Assembly: GCA_003279055.1 (NCBI GenBank)
Contig: QCBP01000005.1
Location: 1 to 64,000, forward strand
DNA: 64,000 nt
Direction: 5' to 3'
Source: Prochlorococcus sp. AG-347-I21
Lineage (GTDB): Bacteria; Cyanobacteriota; Cyanobacteriia; PCC-6307; Cyanobiaceae
In this document: positions 9,210 through 18,995 of the stretch, piece after piece
How positions within the stretch are numbered: position 1 is the stretch's first letter
Layout of the letters: every line of letters begins with the position of its first letter
Translations under genes and position numbers: made by a program
Notes under the pieces: model-generated
The model's input: only the letters and a program-made list of their open reading frames with translations
What the model was told of the DNA's origin: nothing
The model's database searches: none

Positions 9210-10979
9210 GTGCAAAAGATTAAATTCAAATCTTTTGTAGTAATAATTCCAATATTAATTTTATCTGGAATATCTTTTTATTTTTTTAGTCTAATATTTA
9301 CTGCTTTAAAATTTGACTTATCTAAAAAGAAAGGGTCTCGGATAACCAATTATTCTTATGTAATATCTTCTTCTGATAATAAGATACTAAGCAAATTAAG
9401 CCGCAAATTTGATATAGATAATAGTTATCATAGAATTCCATTTTTTCTCAAACATTCTTTTATATCTTCTGAGGATAAAAGATTTTATAAACATAATGGA
9501 ATAGATTTAAAAAGTATTTCACGCGCCCTTATTCAAAATATTAGAAGTGGTTATGTTAAAGAGGGAGGAAGCACGATTACACAACAAGTTGCTAGATTAC
9601 TTTTTCTAAATAATGATTTAAGTTTTCAAAGAAAAATCAAAGAAATATTTATATCACTCATACTTGAATTTAGATATGACAAAAATCAAATTTTAAAATT
9701 ATATTTAAATAATATTTATCTAGGATCAGGCGCTTACGGTGTTAACGAGGCTGCCCAAGTTTATTTTGGAAAATTTATAGAAGAATTGACATTATCTGAG
9801 ATCGCATTAATTGCAGGATTAGCTCCAGCTCCATCAATTTATTCACCTTATCAAAATTTAGAACTAGCTATTAAAAATAGAAACAAAGTTCTTGAATCAA
9901 TGTATGTTGATGGATATATTTCTCTTACAAATAAGAATAAGGCTATTAGAGAAAAAATAAAATTAAATTATCAAATTGCTGATAATTTTTTAGATGATAA
10001 ATTACTAATAAACTTTATTCTGCAGGAAACAGATAAAAGAATTGGAAGTAAAAATGATTATAAGTTTTTAAGAATTAAATCTTCTATCAACAAAGATTGG
10101 CAAGAAAAAGGTCAAAAAATATCAAGATATGCAGGGCCTAAAGAAATTGAGTTTGCTCTGTTATCAATTGAATCTAACACAGGACTAATCAGGACAATGA
10201 TAACCAGCAAAAATCCATCAATTAATGAATACAATAGAGTAATTTTATCTGTAAGACCTTTAGGTTCTACTTTTAAAATAATCCCTTATGCTGCTGCTTT
10301 AATAGAAGGAATAAAATTAAGCGATAAATTTGAAGACTTACCAATATGCTGGGAAAGTTATTGCCCAAAAAATTTTTCAGAGGACTATAGAGGTTCAATA
10401 TCTTTGATTGAATCATTTAAAAGTTCATCAAATATCGTTCCAATATCAATAACAAAAAAAATCGGTTTAAAAAATATTATTAATTTAGCGAATTCATTTG
10501 GACTAGGCTACAAGCAAGAGTTTGAGGAATTCCCGTCATTAGCTATTGGCTCCTACGGAGATAATCTTTTAAACATCACAAATGCATATTCTGCAATAAA
10601 CAATAATGGGAAGATTCAAAGCCCTGAAATCATAGAAAAAATAGAATCATTTAAAAAACAACCTATTTGGGAAAACAAATCTATTTCTAAGAAAATAATA
10701 GATTTTAAAATAAACAAGAAAATAAATAAACTTCTTGAAAAATCTGTAAAAGAAGGTACTTCAAAAGCAGCCTCTATAAAAGGAAAGAAAATTTATGGGA
10801 AAACAGGAACATCTGATGGGAATAAAGATCTCTGGTTTATTGGTTCCATTGATAACCTTACAACAGGGATCTGGATAGGTTACGACGATAACAAGGAATC
10901 TGAATTATCTAGTGGAAATGCAGCTTATTTATGGAAAAAGTTCATATCTGAAATTTATAAAATTTCAATTAAAAAATAA
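9210..10979 (+). CDS. Class A penicillin-binding protein (glycosyltransferase/transpeptidase)
   Basis: Bifunctional murein synthase of the PBP1A type. One N-terminal membrane anchor (about 10-35) is followed by a GT51 domain with EDKRFYKHNGID and GGSTITQQVARLL, and a transpeptidase domain with the SxxK serine in RPLGSTFKI, SSN in FKSSSNIVP and KTGTSDG near the C-terminus. About 590 residues. The start is uncertain: GTG 9210, one base after the chlG stop, or TTG 9201, overlapping it. The first makes a tight operon junction and is preferred. Confidence 0.92.
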   Translation: MQKIKFKSFVVIIPILILSGISFYFFSLIFTALKFDLSKKKGSRITNYSYVISSSDNKILSKLSRKFDIDNSYHRIPFFLKHSFISSEDKRFYKHNGIDLKSISRALIQNIRSGYVKEGGSTITQQVARLLFLNNDLSFQRKIKEIFISLILEFRYDKNQILKLYLNNIYLGSGAYGVNEAAQVYFGKFIEELTLSEIALIAGLAPAPSIYSPYQNLELAIKNRNKVLESMYVDGYISLTNKNKAIREKIKLNYQIADNFLDDKLLINFILQETDKRIGSKNDYKFLRIKSSINKDWQEKGQKISRYAGPKEIEFALLSIESNTGLIRTMITSKNPSINEYNRVILSVRPLGSTFKIIPYAAALIEGIKLSDKFEDLPICWESYCPKNFSEDYRGSISLIESFKSSSNIVPISITKKIGLKNIINLANSFGLGYKQEFEEFPSLAIGSYGDNLLNITNAYSAINNNGKIQSPEIIEKIESFKKQPIWENKSISKKIIDFKINKKINKLLEKSVKEGTSKAASIKGKKIYGKTGTSDGNKDLWFIGSIDNLTTGIWIGYDDNKESELSSGNAAYLWKKFISEIYKISIKK

Positions 10980-10988
10980 ATTTTATTT

Positions 10989-12305
10989 TTAAGATTTGTA
11001 AGAAATTATTGCAGAATAAAATCCATCACCAGGATAATCCAAGCTAGGTAAAATTTGCTTTTGGCTAACCAATTTTAAAGTTTTATTTTTTTCAATAAAT
11101 CGTTCAATTAATAGATTATTTTCATCGGGACAAATAGTACAAGTTGAATAAACTAAAGTACCATCTTTTTTCAAAAGAGGAAAAATACTCTCCAAAAGTT
11201 TTTCCTGTAATAAAGTTAAAGATTTTATTTTTTCTTTACTTAAAGACCATCTAGAATCTGGATTCCTGGAAAGAGTTCCAATGCCTGAGCATGGAGCATC
11301 TAATAAAATCTTATCAAAATAAGATATAAACTTAGGATATAATTCAAGCAAACTTGTAGCATCAGCTTTAAGGGTATTAACAGATTTCAAATTTAACCTT
11401 TCTAAATTTGATTGCAGTATTTTCAATCTTTTTGCTGATCTATCTACGGCAATGATTTCAGCACTATCATTTGTTAATTCTGCTAGGTGGGTAGACTTAC
11501 TTCCTGGAGCTGCACAAGCATCTAAAATCTTTTCACCTTCTTTTGGATTTAATAGAGGTGCTATCCACTGAGAAGATCTATCTTGAATTGTCCAAAGTCC
11601 ATCACTATATCCTGGCAAATTTTTTATAGATCTTGGATTAGATTTTAAAGTAATTCCATTATGTAAATCTTTAATAATTTCAGCATCAATTTTATTTTCA
11701 TGAAGTACTTTCAAAATGAAATCTAAATTAGTTTTTAATTGGTTAATTCTCAAATCAATTGATGGTTTTTTATTAAATGCCTTAATGATATTTTCACCCT
11801 CGCTATTGCCGACCCATTTATAAAGATCCTTCACAAGCCATAATGGAAATGATTCAAGATATGAAATTCTTTCTTTTCTATCAGAAGATAATTCCGGAAA
11901 AATTTTTTGTTCTAATTTTCTTGATGCATTTCTCAATATCGCATTTACAGTTCCCGCTAAACCATTTAAATCTGTTTTTTTAGCTACTTCTACAGTGGTA
12001 GAAATAGCGGCAGGAAATGGAATTTTATCCATTTTCAATAGTTGATATAAACCTATATGGAGAAGCCATCTTAACTTTGGAGGTTGCTTTTTATGAGTAA
12101 TTTTTGATGTATGATCCGTCCAAAGATCAAGAAATTTTCTATACCTTATGCATCCAAAAGATAATTCCGTAATAAAAGCTATATCAAGAGGATTAAATTG
12201 ATAATTTTTTAAAACCTTTTCAAGAGCATGATCAGAAAAATCACCAGAACTAACTTTTAATAAAATTTCCCAAGCTGCTTTTCTTTGTAAATATCCTATG
12301 CTCAA
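10989..12305 (-). CDS. rsmB: 16S rRNA (cytosine-C5) methyltransferase RsmB
   Basis: Methylates C967 (E. coli numbering) of 16S rRNA. The N-terminal 130 residues are a NusB-like RNA-binding domain (RKAAWEILLKV, DIAFITELSFGCIRYR). The C-terminal Rossmann domain has SAM motif ILDACAAPGSKSTHLAE, the motif IV cysteine in LLDAPCSGIGTLSRNPD and the motif VI catalytic cysteine in VYSTCTICPDEN. Full length at 438 residues. It converges on the PBP gene. Confidence 0.95.
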   Translation of the reverse strand: MSIGYLQRKAAWEILLKVSSGDFSDHALEKVLKNYQFNPLDIAFITELSFGCIRYRKFLDLWTDHTSKITHKKQPPKLRWLLHIGLYQLLKMDKIPFPAAISTTVEVAKKTDLNGLAGTVNAILRNASRKLEQKIFPELSSDRKERISYLESFPLWLVKDLYKWVGNSEGENIIKAFNKKPSIDLRINQLKTNLDFILKVLHENKIDAEIIKDLHNGITLKSNPRSIKNLPGYSDGLWTIQDRSSQWIAPLLNPKEGEKILDACAAPGSKSTHLAELTNDSAEIIAVDRSAKRLKILQSNLERLNLKSVNTLKADATSLLELYPKFISYFDKILLDAPCSGIGTLSRNPDSRWSLSKEKIKSLTLLQEKLLESIFPLLKKDGTLVYSTCTICPDENNLLIERFIEKNKTLKLVSQKQILPSLDYPGDGFYSAIISYKS

Positions 12306-12356
12306 AATATAATTAATTTTTTAAAGATAACTTTAATATACAAAAAATTCAAAAAT

Positions 12357-12500
12357 TTAAACTACTTTTTCAATTGCAGAATTAAACCAAATAAAACCTA
12401 AGATAGAAATAAGTGAAAGATTAAATCCTAAAAAAAGAAAGATATTTAAAGAATGGATTCTTTCTCGAAAAAATATTTTTTTCTCTTTTTGATACTTCAT
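12357..12500 (-). CDS. Small single-helix membrane protein (47 aa)
   Basis: A 47-residue frame from ATG 12500 to TAA 12357: a basic N-terminus (MKYQKEKKIFFRER), one hydrophobic helix rich in Phe, Leu and Ile, then a short tail ending KVV. It lies between rsmB and a 59-residue gene on the same strand. I do not recognise a family. The charge-then-helix layout and fit to the gap make it a credible gene but not a certain one. Confidence 0.5.
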   Translation of the reverse strand: MKYQKEKKIFFRERIHSLNIFLFLGFNLSLISILGFIWFNSAIEKVV

Positions 12501-12517
12501 AATTAAAAAAAAATTAT

Positions 12518-12697
12518 TCAGGATTTCAAACGACAACCAATATTGATAGATCCTTCATCAAGCATTCTGCCTAATTTAATTGCTATAGATTCCTCCAACC
12601 TAGTGAAATTAGATTGATGGGTAGTTATCCAATCTAATTCAGAAAAAGTGATGATTCCCGTCGAATTACTTTTTAAAAAAAGTGTTCCAATTTCCAT
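12518..12697 (-). CDS. Small hypothetical protein (59 aa)
   Basis: A 59-residue soluble frame from ATG 12697 to TGA 12518. It begins MEIGTLFLKSNSTGIITFSE and continues with mixed, non-repetitive composition (LDWITTHQSNFTRLEESIAI, LGRMLDEGSINIGCRLKS), which looks like real protein and not AT-rich noise. It lies in the gap between the photolyase-related gene and rsmB on the same strand, 17 bases before the 47-residue gene. No family recognised. Confidence 0.6.
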   Translation of the reverse strand: MEIGTLFLKSNSTGIITFSELDWITTHQSNFTRLEESIAIKLGRMLDEGSINIGCRLKS

Positions 12698-12802
12698 TAG
12701 ATAAATCTAATTTTTTCTAAATTAACATCTGTACTTAATATTTCTTCATAAAATAATATTCTTTTAATTTTTCAAAGACAACTGTAGGTTATTACTCATA
12801 AT

Positions 12803-14293
12803 TTATTGAATATCTCTTAAAAATTTATCGGCCGTTTTTAAGTGATTATTTAATTTTTCCTCTGACATTTTATCGAGATTTCTCGTTAACATTGCCAGAC
12901 GATATTGCTTTCTAAAAAAGCTTTCATTATCTTTAATAAATTTCCAAAATAAGCCATCCCATATTTCACACCATGGGCCACTTTTAAAATTAGACATTTT
13001 TTTTACATAATTAGAGCTTGATATATATGGCTTTGTTGAAAAGATACCACCATCACTAAACTGACTCATTCCGTAAACATTTGGGACCATAACCCAATCA
13101 TAAGAATCAATAAACATTTCCATAAACCATTTATAAACTTGGTTGGGGTGAATTCTACATAGAAGCATAAAGTTGCCAACAATCATTAGCCGCTCTATAT
13201 GATGACAATAACCAAATTTAATAATATTTTTTATGACAATATCTAATGGTTCAATTCCTGTATTTCCTTGATAAAAAGATTTTGGAATTGGCTTATCTTC
13301 AAAATTCCAAAAATTACTATTTCGCATCTTTGTTCCGTACTTTTTATAGACGAGGCAAATAAATTCTCTCCATCCAATAATTTGACGAATAAAACCCTCT
13401 AAAGAGTTAATAGGAACATTATTATTTTTTGCAAAAAGTAATGCTTTATTTACTACTACATCTGGGGTTAATAAGCCGCTATTTAAAAGAGGAGAAAGTA
13501 AACTGTGCCATAAAAAAGAATTTTCTTTAGAAATAGCATCCTCATAATCTCCAAATAAGAAAAATCTATGTTTAAAAAAATCATTTAACCATTCATCTGC
13601 CTCTTCAAAATTAGTTGGATATAAAAAGTTATTACTTTCTCCAATAAACTCAATATCAAAATTGGCTAATGACCTTTCTGCATAAACTACAAATTTATTT
13701 TTTTGTAATTTAGGTGTATCGGGTATATTTATTTTTTTTGGTAATTTTTTTCTGTTCATTTCATCGAAACTCCATTTACCACCTTCAGGTGTATCATCAG
13801 GATTAACTAATATCTTTTGACTCTTTCTTTGATTCTCATAAAATCTCCCCATAAGAGGTTTTTTTGCATTTGATGCAAATAAATCTTTTAAATCTTCACT
13901 GCTCATAAACATAGGAGAAGGCAAAATATTTAAAGATAAATTATTACTTTCAACAAAATTATTAATCCTCTTCATTATTAAAAAATCATGAGGATCAATG
14001 AGATTTATTTTCTGATATTTATTTTTAATAAATTCCGATAAGTAATCAACTGTAGAAACATTATTTTTGTTTTCGATATATAAAACTTTAAAGCCAGATA
14101 TTTCTAAATAATTTTTATAAGCAAGCATAGATGCTCTATGAAAAACTAACTTATTTTTATGGTTAATTAATTTATGAAATTTATCATTTCCAAAAAATAA
14201 TGAGTCTTCCAAAATCAAAACTTCACAATTTATTTTTAAGATTGGGCTTTCTCTAAAAAGTTGATTCGGAAAAATAATTGATACTTGTTTCAT
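12803..14293 (-). CDS. Photolyase-related protein (COG3046, Fe-S bacterial cryptochrome/photolyase family)
   Basis: A 496-residue member of the bacterial photolyase/cryptochrome group that includes the (6-4) photolyase PhrB and CryB. An N-terminal Rossmann domain ([30 protein letters not shown]) is followed by the FAD domain with [27 protein letters not shown] and [13 protein letters not shown]. Family members normally hold a [4Fe-4S] cluster on four cysteines. Here the first site reads IEPLD (P349), the paired-cysteine site reads MSNFKSGP and only C442 remains, so the cluster is probably absent. Its ATG overlaps the stop of the upstream DUF2256 gene. Confidence 0.85.
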   Translation of the reverse strand: MKQVSIIFPNQLFRESPILKINCEVLILEDSLFFGNDKFHKLINHKNKLVFHRASMLAYKNYLEISGFKVLYIENKNNVSTVDYLSEFIKNKYQKINLIDPHDFLIMKRINNFVESNNLSLNILPSPMFMSSEDLKDLFASNAKKPLMGRFYENQRKSQKILVNPDDTPEGGKWSFDEMNRKKLPKKINIPDTPKLQKNKFVVYAERSLANFDIEFIGESNNFLYPTNFEEADEWLNDFFKHRFFLFGDYEDAISKENSFLWHSLLSPLLNSGLLTPDVVVNKALLFAKNNNVPINSLEGFIRQIIGWREFICLVYKKYGTKMRNSNFWNFEDKPIPKSFYQGNTGIEPLDIVIKNIIKFGYCHHIERLMIVGNFMLLCRIHPNQVYKWFMEMFIDSYDWVMVPNVYGMSQFSDGGIFSTKPYISSSNYVKKMSNFKSGPWCEIWDGLFWKFIKDNESFFRKQYRLAMLTRNLDKMSEEKLNNHLKTADKFLRDIQ

Positions 14294-14421
14294 CTTTGCG
14301 ACTTCCTGTTACTGCATCTTTTTGAACAGTAGATAACATCATCCCAACAGTTTTTCCATTTTTTACGCCACTCAAAAGGCCTATTGCAAACAGGACAAGT
14401 TTTAGTAGAAAGATTTTTCAA
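14290..14421 (-). CDS. DUF2256 small zinc-ribbon-like protein (43 aa)
   Basis: A 43-residue frame matching DUF2256 (COG4338): [17 protein letters not shown], then a spacer and [10 protein letters not shown], giving four cysteines in a CxxC...CxxxC arrangement. The start is TTG at 14421, since an in-frame stop lies just upstream. The TGA stop overlaps the ATG of the photolyase-related gene (ATGA), which suggests translational coupling. It begins 3 bases after the TIGR03643 gene. DUF2256 genes are known neighbours of photolyase relatives; the role is unknown. Confidence 0.8.
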   Translation of the reverse strand: MKNLSTKTCPVCNRPFEWRKKWKNCWDDVIYCSKRCSNRKSQR

Positions 14422-14424
14422 GAT

Positions 14425-14661
14425 TTATAATTTTCTTTTATGAGTAGATTTAAATCTAGTTGAATCTTTAAGCGCCATATGTTTTGTATTTCTTCCCGAA
14501 ACTCTCTTTCTCCAGACTTTAAAAGATTTGGGTTTAAGATTTTGACGCATAATTTTTATCGCATCTTCCTCTTTTAAACCAAATTGATAGGCGATAGCTT
14601 CAAAGGGTGTTCTATCTTCCCAACACATTTCTATTATTCTGTCTATATCGATACTTTCCAT
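14425..14661 (-). CDS. TIGR03643/DUF2805 family protein
   Basis: A 78-residue protein with a helix-turn-helix-like first half (IDRIIEMCWEDRTPFEAIAY, then EEDAIKIMRQNLKP) and a basic tail (FKVWRKRVSGRNTKHM, KSTHKRKL). This matches the small TIGR03643 (DUF2805) family, which often accompanies photolyase-related genes. It sits between the DCC-type gene (2 bases away) and DUF2256 (3 bases away), all on one strand. Function unknown; nucleic-acid binding is a guess from the basic tail. Confidence 0.8.
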   Translation of the reverse strand: MESIDIDRIIEMCWEDRTPFEAIAYQFGLKEEDAIKIMRQNLKPKSFKVWRKRVSGRNTKHMALKDSTRFKSTHKRKL

Positions 14662-14663
14662 AT

Positions 14664-15068
14664 TTATTGTTCACATTGTGAGGTACAAAGTTTTTCAATA
14701 TCCGATCTACCTGTAATTTGAAGTCTATATTTTGCCCAATATCTGTAAACTAATCTCAACAATGGAGATAAGAGCTTAATCTTCAAGGGATAATAAACCC
14801 AACCTAAACCAACTAATTCATAAGAATATGCAAGTACATCTAGTCCCCTAATAATTTCACCATTTGCAGTAATCCCATGCAGGTTTGACATAGCTTCTGA
14901 ATATGAGATGTCATTAAAAAGACTTTGATCATAATCCTTACTATTAATATCTATAAATGAAATTTGATTTAAGGTATCTCTTTTTTTAAGAAAATTTGTT
15001 TCTTTCAAACAAAGTGGACAACCACCATCAAATAAAAAGGTTAATTTATTTTTCATATTTTTATTCAA
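14664..15068 (-). CDS. DCC-family thiol-disulfide oxidoreductase-like protein (DUF393)
   Basis: A 134-residue protein with the DxxCxxC signature of DUF393: LTFLFDGGCPLCLKETNFLKK, with FDGGCPLC near residues 13-20. It has a thioredoxin-like layout and an extended helical C-terminus. The partner and redox role are unknown. It is the first gene of a compact minus-strand set (DUF393, TIGR03643, DUF2256, photolyase-related) and probably provides its promoter region. The start may be Met1 or Met5. Confidence 0.85.
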   Translation of the reverse strand: MNKNMKNKLTFLFDGGCPLCLKETNFLKKRDTLNQISFIDINSKDYDQSLFNDISYSEAMSNLHGITANGEIIRGLDVLAYSYELVGLGWVYYPLKIKLLSPLLRLVYRYWAKYRLQITGRSDIEKLCTSQCEQ

Positions 15069-15187
15069 ATATAGAAATTAAATAACTTTTTTGTGGAATA
15101 AAAATTTTTTTTTAGAGTACAAGCTTTATAAAGCCTTAATAATTGCCAGTTCTAATTTAGTAAAAATATATTATCTTATTAATTAAT

Positions 15188-15219
15188 AAGCCATTGATTA
15201 AGGGATACATCAATGGTTT
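15188..15219 (-). terminator. Inverted repeat after the 67-aa gene, possible terminator
   Basis: An 11-base stem (one G:U pair) formed by AAGCCATTGAT and ATCAATGGTTT around a 10-base loop, 15 bases beyond the stop of the minus-strand 67-residue gene. On that strand it is followed by an AT-rich stretch without a clean U-run, so termination is possible but not proven; an RNA-stabilising hairpin is the alternative. Confidence 0.4.
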
Positions 15220-15233
15220 AAAACTAATTATTA

Positions 15234-15437
15234 TCAGTCATCTAGAAGATGAACTCCTTCTCCTACATCAGGAGTAAATTTACAATATTTTTCAAAAATA
15301 ATTCCAACACCTCTCATTTTTTCTCCTAATTCATCGTTAAATTTGTTCCATTCTTCCGATTCACGATCAGGTAAATCCCACCCTTGTTTTTCTACCATAC
15401 TTGTTATTACTGTATAGTCCCATTCTATGTATGCCAT
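15234..15437 (-). CDS. Small conserved hypothetical protein (67 aa)
   Basis: A 67-residue acidic soluble protein: MAYIEWDYTVITSMVEKQGW, then DLPDRESEEWNKFNDELGEK and a C-terminal KFTPDVGEGVHLLDD. Ordinary amino-acid composition and isolated position between divergent blocks support a real gene. No family recognised. A hairpin lies just beyond its stop. Confidence 0.7.
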   Translation of the reverse strand: MAYIEWDYTVITSMVEKQGWDLPDRESEEWNKFNDELGEKMRGVGIIFEKYCKFTPDVGEGVHLLDD

Positions 15438-15532
15438 TGAGTTAATTTAAACTACCAAATATTATAAACCAAGAGATTTAATAGGTAATCAATATTTTTT
15501 GAATATAATTTAAAAGTGTGAAAAAATTATAA

Positions 15533-16204
15533 ATGTCAATTTTGCCAAGAAGATTTGAACGAATCAAAAGTGTTTTAGATTGCAGAATGAAAAACTTGAC
15601 TGTTTTAGTTGAGGATGTGAATAAACCACATAATTTATCTGCAATATTAAGAACATGTGATGCGGCAGGAGTTTTCGAAGCAAATTTTATTAGCAAAACG
15701 AATGCCGTTAAGACTTTTAATAGTACTGCTCAAGGAAGTCAAAAATGGGTAAAACTGAATAATCATGAAAACACTATCACGGCAATATCTGATTTAAAGA
15801 ACAAGGGTTTTAAATTATATGGAACGACTCTTAATAGTGAATCAGTAGATTATAGAAATTTTGACTATTCTCAAAATACATGTTTTGTTTTGGGAGCAGA
15901 AAAATGGGGACTAAGTAATGAACTTATATCAATGGTTGATCAATCAATTTTTATACCAATGAGAGGTATGGTGCAATCTCTGAATGTTTCGGTTGCTGCT
16001 TCTATATTATTATTTGAAGCTATTCGCCAAAGAAAAAATAAAGGTATATTGCCCGCTAATGGAGAAGGGTTAAATATGGATGAATATCAAAAAACACTTT
16101 TTGAATGGTGTTACCCAGAATTAGCTGTAGTATATAAAAAATCAGCTAAAGAATATCCAAAGTTGAATGAACAAGGAGAACTTGATCCTATTACAGATAA
16201 CTAA
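15533..16204 (+). CDS. trmH: tRNA (guanosine-2'-O-) methyltransferase TrmH (SpoU family)
   Basis: SPOUT methylase that modifies G18 of tRNA. The three SpoU motifs are present: NLSAILRTCDAAGVFEANFI (about 36-55), FVLGAEKWGLSN, and MRGMVQSLNVSVAASILLFE. The N-terminus (RRFERIKSVLDCRMKNLTVL) and C-terminal extension match TrmH better than other SpoU proteins. At 223 residues it has normal length. It converges on the ABC permease gene, 2 bases away. Confidence 0.92.
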   Translation: MSILPRRFERIKSVLDCRMKNLTVLVEDVNKPHNLSAILRTCDAAGVFEANFISKTNAVKTFNSTAQGSQKWVKLNNHENTITAISDLKNKGFKLYGTTLNSESVDYRNFDYSQNTCFVLGAEKWGLSNELISMVDQSIFIPMRGMVQSLNVSVAASILLFEAIRQRKNKGILPANGEGLNMDEYQKTLFEWCYPELAVVYKKSAKEYPKLNEQGELDPITDN

Positions 16205-16206
16205 AT

Positions 16207-17052
16207 TTATTCAGAATTTTGACTATCAAAAATTTCTTCAAGATCCTCTCCTATAAAAGAAAGACCTAAAACTAAAAAAAACATTGCCAAACCTGGGAAC
16301 AAAGCGGTCCACCATATACCTGTAGGTAAAGCGGCAAGAGCAAGATTTAAATCACTTCCCCACTCTGGTACATCTGCAGGTACACCAAGGCCTAAAAATC
16401 CTAAACTTCCTAATACCAAAACAGCATCCGCAGCATTTAGAGTAAGCAGAATAGGCAATGGTGTTATTACATTTGGGAGAATATATTTAAAAATAATTGT
16501 TTTAACATCAGCTCCTGAAACTTGAGCTGCTTCCACATAAGTTTCGGATTTAACCAATATTGTCTGATTTCTTATTAATCTAAAATATTGAGGAGAGTAA
16601 ACAATACACAATGCCAAAGCCGCGTTAAGAATACCCTTACCCAATACAAAAGCCACAACAACTGAAAGCAAAATTACAGGTATGGAAAAAATAGTATCCA
16701 TTATAAGTGATAAGCATTTATCAAAAAAACCACCAAAATATCCACTTAATAATCCCAATGGCAAACCCAAACTTAATGAAAAAAGAATAGCTAAGAATAC
16801 AACTTCTATCGCTAATGATGATCCTTGCAAAGTTCTTAAGCAAACATCTCTTCCTAATCTATCTGTGCCACAAAAATGATTAAAAGAAGGAGGGGCAAAG
16901 ATATCATTGCTTAACATTGAAAATGAATAGCCAAAAAAATTATTGGCCTCTAAAAATTTCATTATTAAAACAACAAGAAGATAAAAAAGTACAATTAAAA
17001 ATCCAGCTTTTCTGATATTTGCGCCAACACGATTAAATGAGTTAATATCCAA
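16207..17052 (-). CDS. ABC transporter permease, DppC/OppC-type (peptide/nickel family)
   Basis: A 281-residue inner-membrane permease. The N-terminal anchor is followed by FGTDRLGRD-like HFCGTDRLGRDVCLRTL, typical of the DppC/OppC family, and the cytoplasmic EAA loop EAAQVSGADVKTIIFKYILPN. About six helices. No second permease, ATPase or binding protein is nearby, so the rest of the transporter must lie elsewhere; the substrate may be a short peptide or something else. It is 79 bases after lepA on the same strand. Confidence 0.88.
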   Translation of the reverse strand: MDINSFNRVGANIRKAGFLIVLFYLLVVLIMKFLEANNFFGYSFSMLSNDIFAPPSFNHFCGTDRLGRDVCLRTLQGSSLAIEVVFLAILFSLSLGLPLGLLSGYFGGFFDKCLSLIMDTIFSIPVILLSVVVAFVLGKGILNAALALCIVYSPQYFRLIRNQTILVKSETYVEAAQVSGADVKTIIFKYILPNVITPLPILLTLNAADAVLVLGSLGFLGLGVPADVPEWGSDLNLALAALPTGIWWTALFPGLAMFFLVLGLSFIGEDLEEIFDSQNSE

Positions 17053-17131
17053 AATCTTTTTTTAAAGATATAAATGAAATATACCCAATTCTTTTAAAAA
17101 TAAATAGCTATAAATTTTAAATTAAAAGAAA

Positions 17132-18940
17132 TTACTGGTTTAATTTCAAGACTGCCATAAAAGCTTCTTGAGGGACTTCAACTTTACCCATTGCCTTCAT
17201 CCTCTTTTTACCTTTGGCTTGTTTCTTTAAAAGTTTCTTTTTCCTAGAAATATCCCCTCCATAACATTTAGATAAAACATCTTTTCGCAAAGCGCTTATG
17301 CTTTCACTTGCAATAATCCTGCTACCGATTGATGCTTGAATAGGTATTTTAAATTGTTGTTTTGGAATAAGTTCTTTTAATTTCTCAACTAAACTTCTGC
17401 CAATTCCATAAGCCTTATCTTTATGAACAATAGAAGTTAATGGATCTGCTCTTTCTGAATTTATTAGAACATCTAATCTAACGAGGTCATTTTTTCTATA
17501 GCCAATCAAATGATATTCCATTGATGCATAACCTTGGGTTCTACTTTTCATTTGATCGAAGAAATCTGTAACAACTTCTGCTAATGGAATTTCATAAATC
17601 AAAGTAACTCGATCTGTTGTTATGTATTTCATATCTATAAATACTCCCCTTCTTTCCTGACATAAACCCATTAATGTTCCATTAAATTCATTGGGAGCAT
17701 AAATTTCCATTTTCACATAAGGCTCTTCTATTGATTCTCTAAGTTGTGGATCAGGAATTGTAGAAGGATTATCAATAAAGATATGTTCCTGCTGATTTAA
17801 ATTAACTTTATAAATAACTGATGGTGCCGTTACGATAAGATCCAGGTCATATTCTCTTTCTAATCTTTCTTGAACAATCTCCATATGAAGAAGCCCTAGG
17901 AATCCGCACCTAAATCCGAAGCCCATTGCGCTACTAGTTTCGGGCTCATATTTTAAAGCTGCATCAGATAATTGTAATTTTTCAAGAGATACTCTTAAAT
18001 CTGGGAATTGATCAGCATCAGTCGGGAATAATCCACAAAAAACCATAGGATTTGCTGTCTTATAACCAGGCAAAGGATCATTGGCAGGCGAATTTAAAAG
18101 AGTAATCGTATCTCCCACTCTCGCATCAGCAACTGATTTTATAGACGCAGCTAAATAACCAACTTCTCCTGCATGTAATTCATCGACTTGCTGCTGATCA
18201 GGGGCCATTATTCCTATCTCATCCAGTTCATAATTTTTTTTACTCGCCATTAATAATATTTTTTCTCTCTTATTAAGAGACCCAGATATCACCCTGAAAT
18301 AAACAATAACTCCCCTGTATGGATCATAATAAGAATCAAAAATGAGTGCCTTTGTAGGTAGTTTAATTTCATCTTGAGGAGGAGGTACTCTTCTTACGAT
18401 TGCTTCCAAAATATCTTTGATACCAACTCCAGTTTTTGCTGAACAATTTATTGCATTAGATGTATCAAGTCCAATAATTTCCTCTATTTCTTGTTTTATT
18501 TTTTCAGCATCAGCACCTGGCAAATCAACTTTATTTAAGACCGGAATAATTTCAAGATTATTTTCTAAGGCAAGATAAACATTAGCTAAGGTTTGAGCTT
18601 CTACTCCTTGACTTGCATCAACAACGAGTAAAGCGCCTTCACAAGCTTGAAGAGATCTACTAACCTCATAAGAGAAATCAACATGCCCTGGAGTATCTAT
18701 TAAGTTCAAAACATATTCTTGGGAATCGTCAGCTATATATTTCATCCTAGCGGCCTGTAACTTGATAGTAATTCCTCTCTCTCTTTCAAGATCCATACTG
18801 TCCAAAAATTGTTCTTGCATATCTCTTTGCTGCACAGTACCAGTATCTTGAAGCAACCTATCTGCAAGGGTAGATTTACCATGGTCAATATGAGCGATTA
18901 TGCAGAAATTTCTAATTTTTGAAACCGATATATCAGTCAT
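17132..18940 (-). CDS. lepA: Elongation factor 4 (LepA)
   Basis: Translational GTPase that back-translocates or remodels stalled ribosomes. The G domain has [39 protein letters not shown] and NKVDLPGAD. Later comes the EF4-specific C-terminal block with [36 protein letters not shown] and GKKRMK. 602 residues, full length. It lies downstream of mqo on the same strand with 55 bases between them. Confidence 0.97.
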   Translation of the reverse strand: MTDISVSKIRNFCIIAHIDHGKSTLADRLLQDTGTVQQRDMQEQFLDSMDLERERGITIKLQAARMKYIADDSQEYVLNLIDTPGHVDFSYEVSRSLQACEGALLVVDASQGVEAQTLANVYLALENNLEIIPVLNKVDLPGADAEKIKQEIEEIIGLDTSNAINCSAKTGVGIKDILEAIVRRVPPPQDEIKLPTKALIFDSYYDPYRGVIVYFRVISGSLNKREKILLMASKKNYELDEIGIMAPDQQQVDELHAGEVGYLAASIKSVADARVGDTITLLNSPANDPLPGYKTANPMVFCGLFPTDADQFPDLRVSLEKLQLSDAALKYEPETSSAMGFGFRCGFLGLLHMEIVQERLEREYDLDLIVTAPSVIYKVNLNQQEHIFIDNPSTIPDPQLRESIEEPYVKMEIYAPNEFNGTLMGLCQERRGVFIDMKYITTDRVTLIYEIPLAEVVTDFFDQMKSRTQGYASMEYHLIGYRKNDLVRLDVLINSERADPLTSIVHKDKAYGIGRSLVEKLKELIPKQQFKIPIQASIGSRIIASESISALRKDVLSKCYGGDISRKKKLLKKQAKGKKRMKAMGKVEVPQEAFMAVLKLNQ

Positions 18941-18995
18941 ATAGAAAGAAAAATTCTCCTCTTATTACATCTTGATTAATACTAGCTAATTAGAA

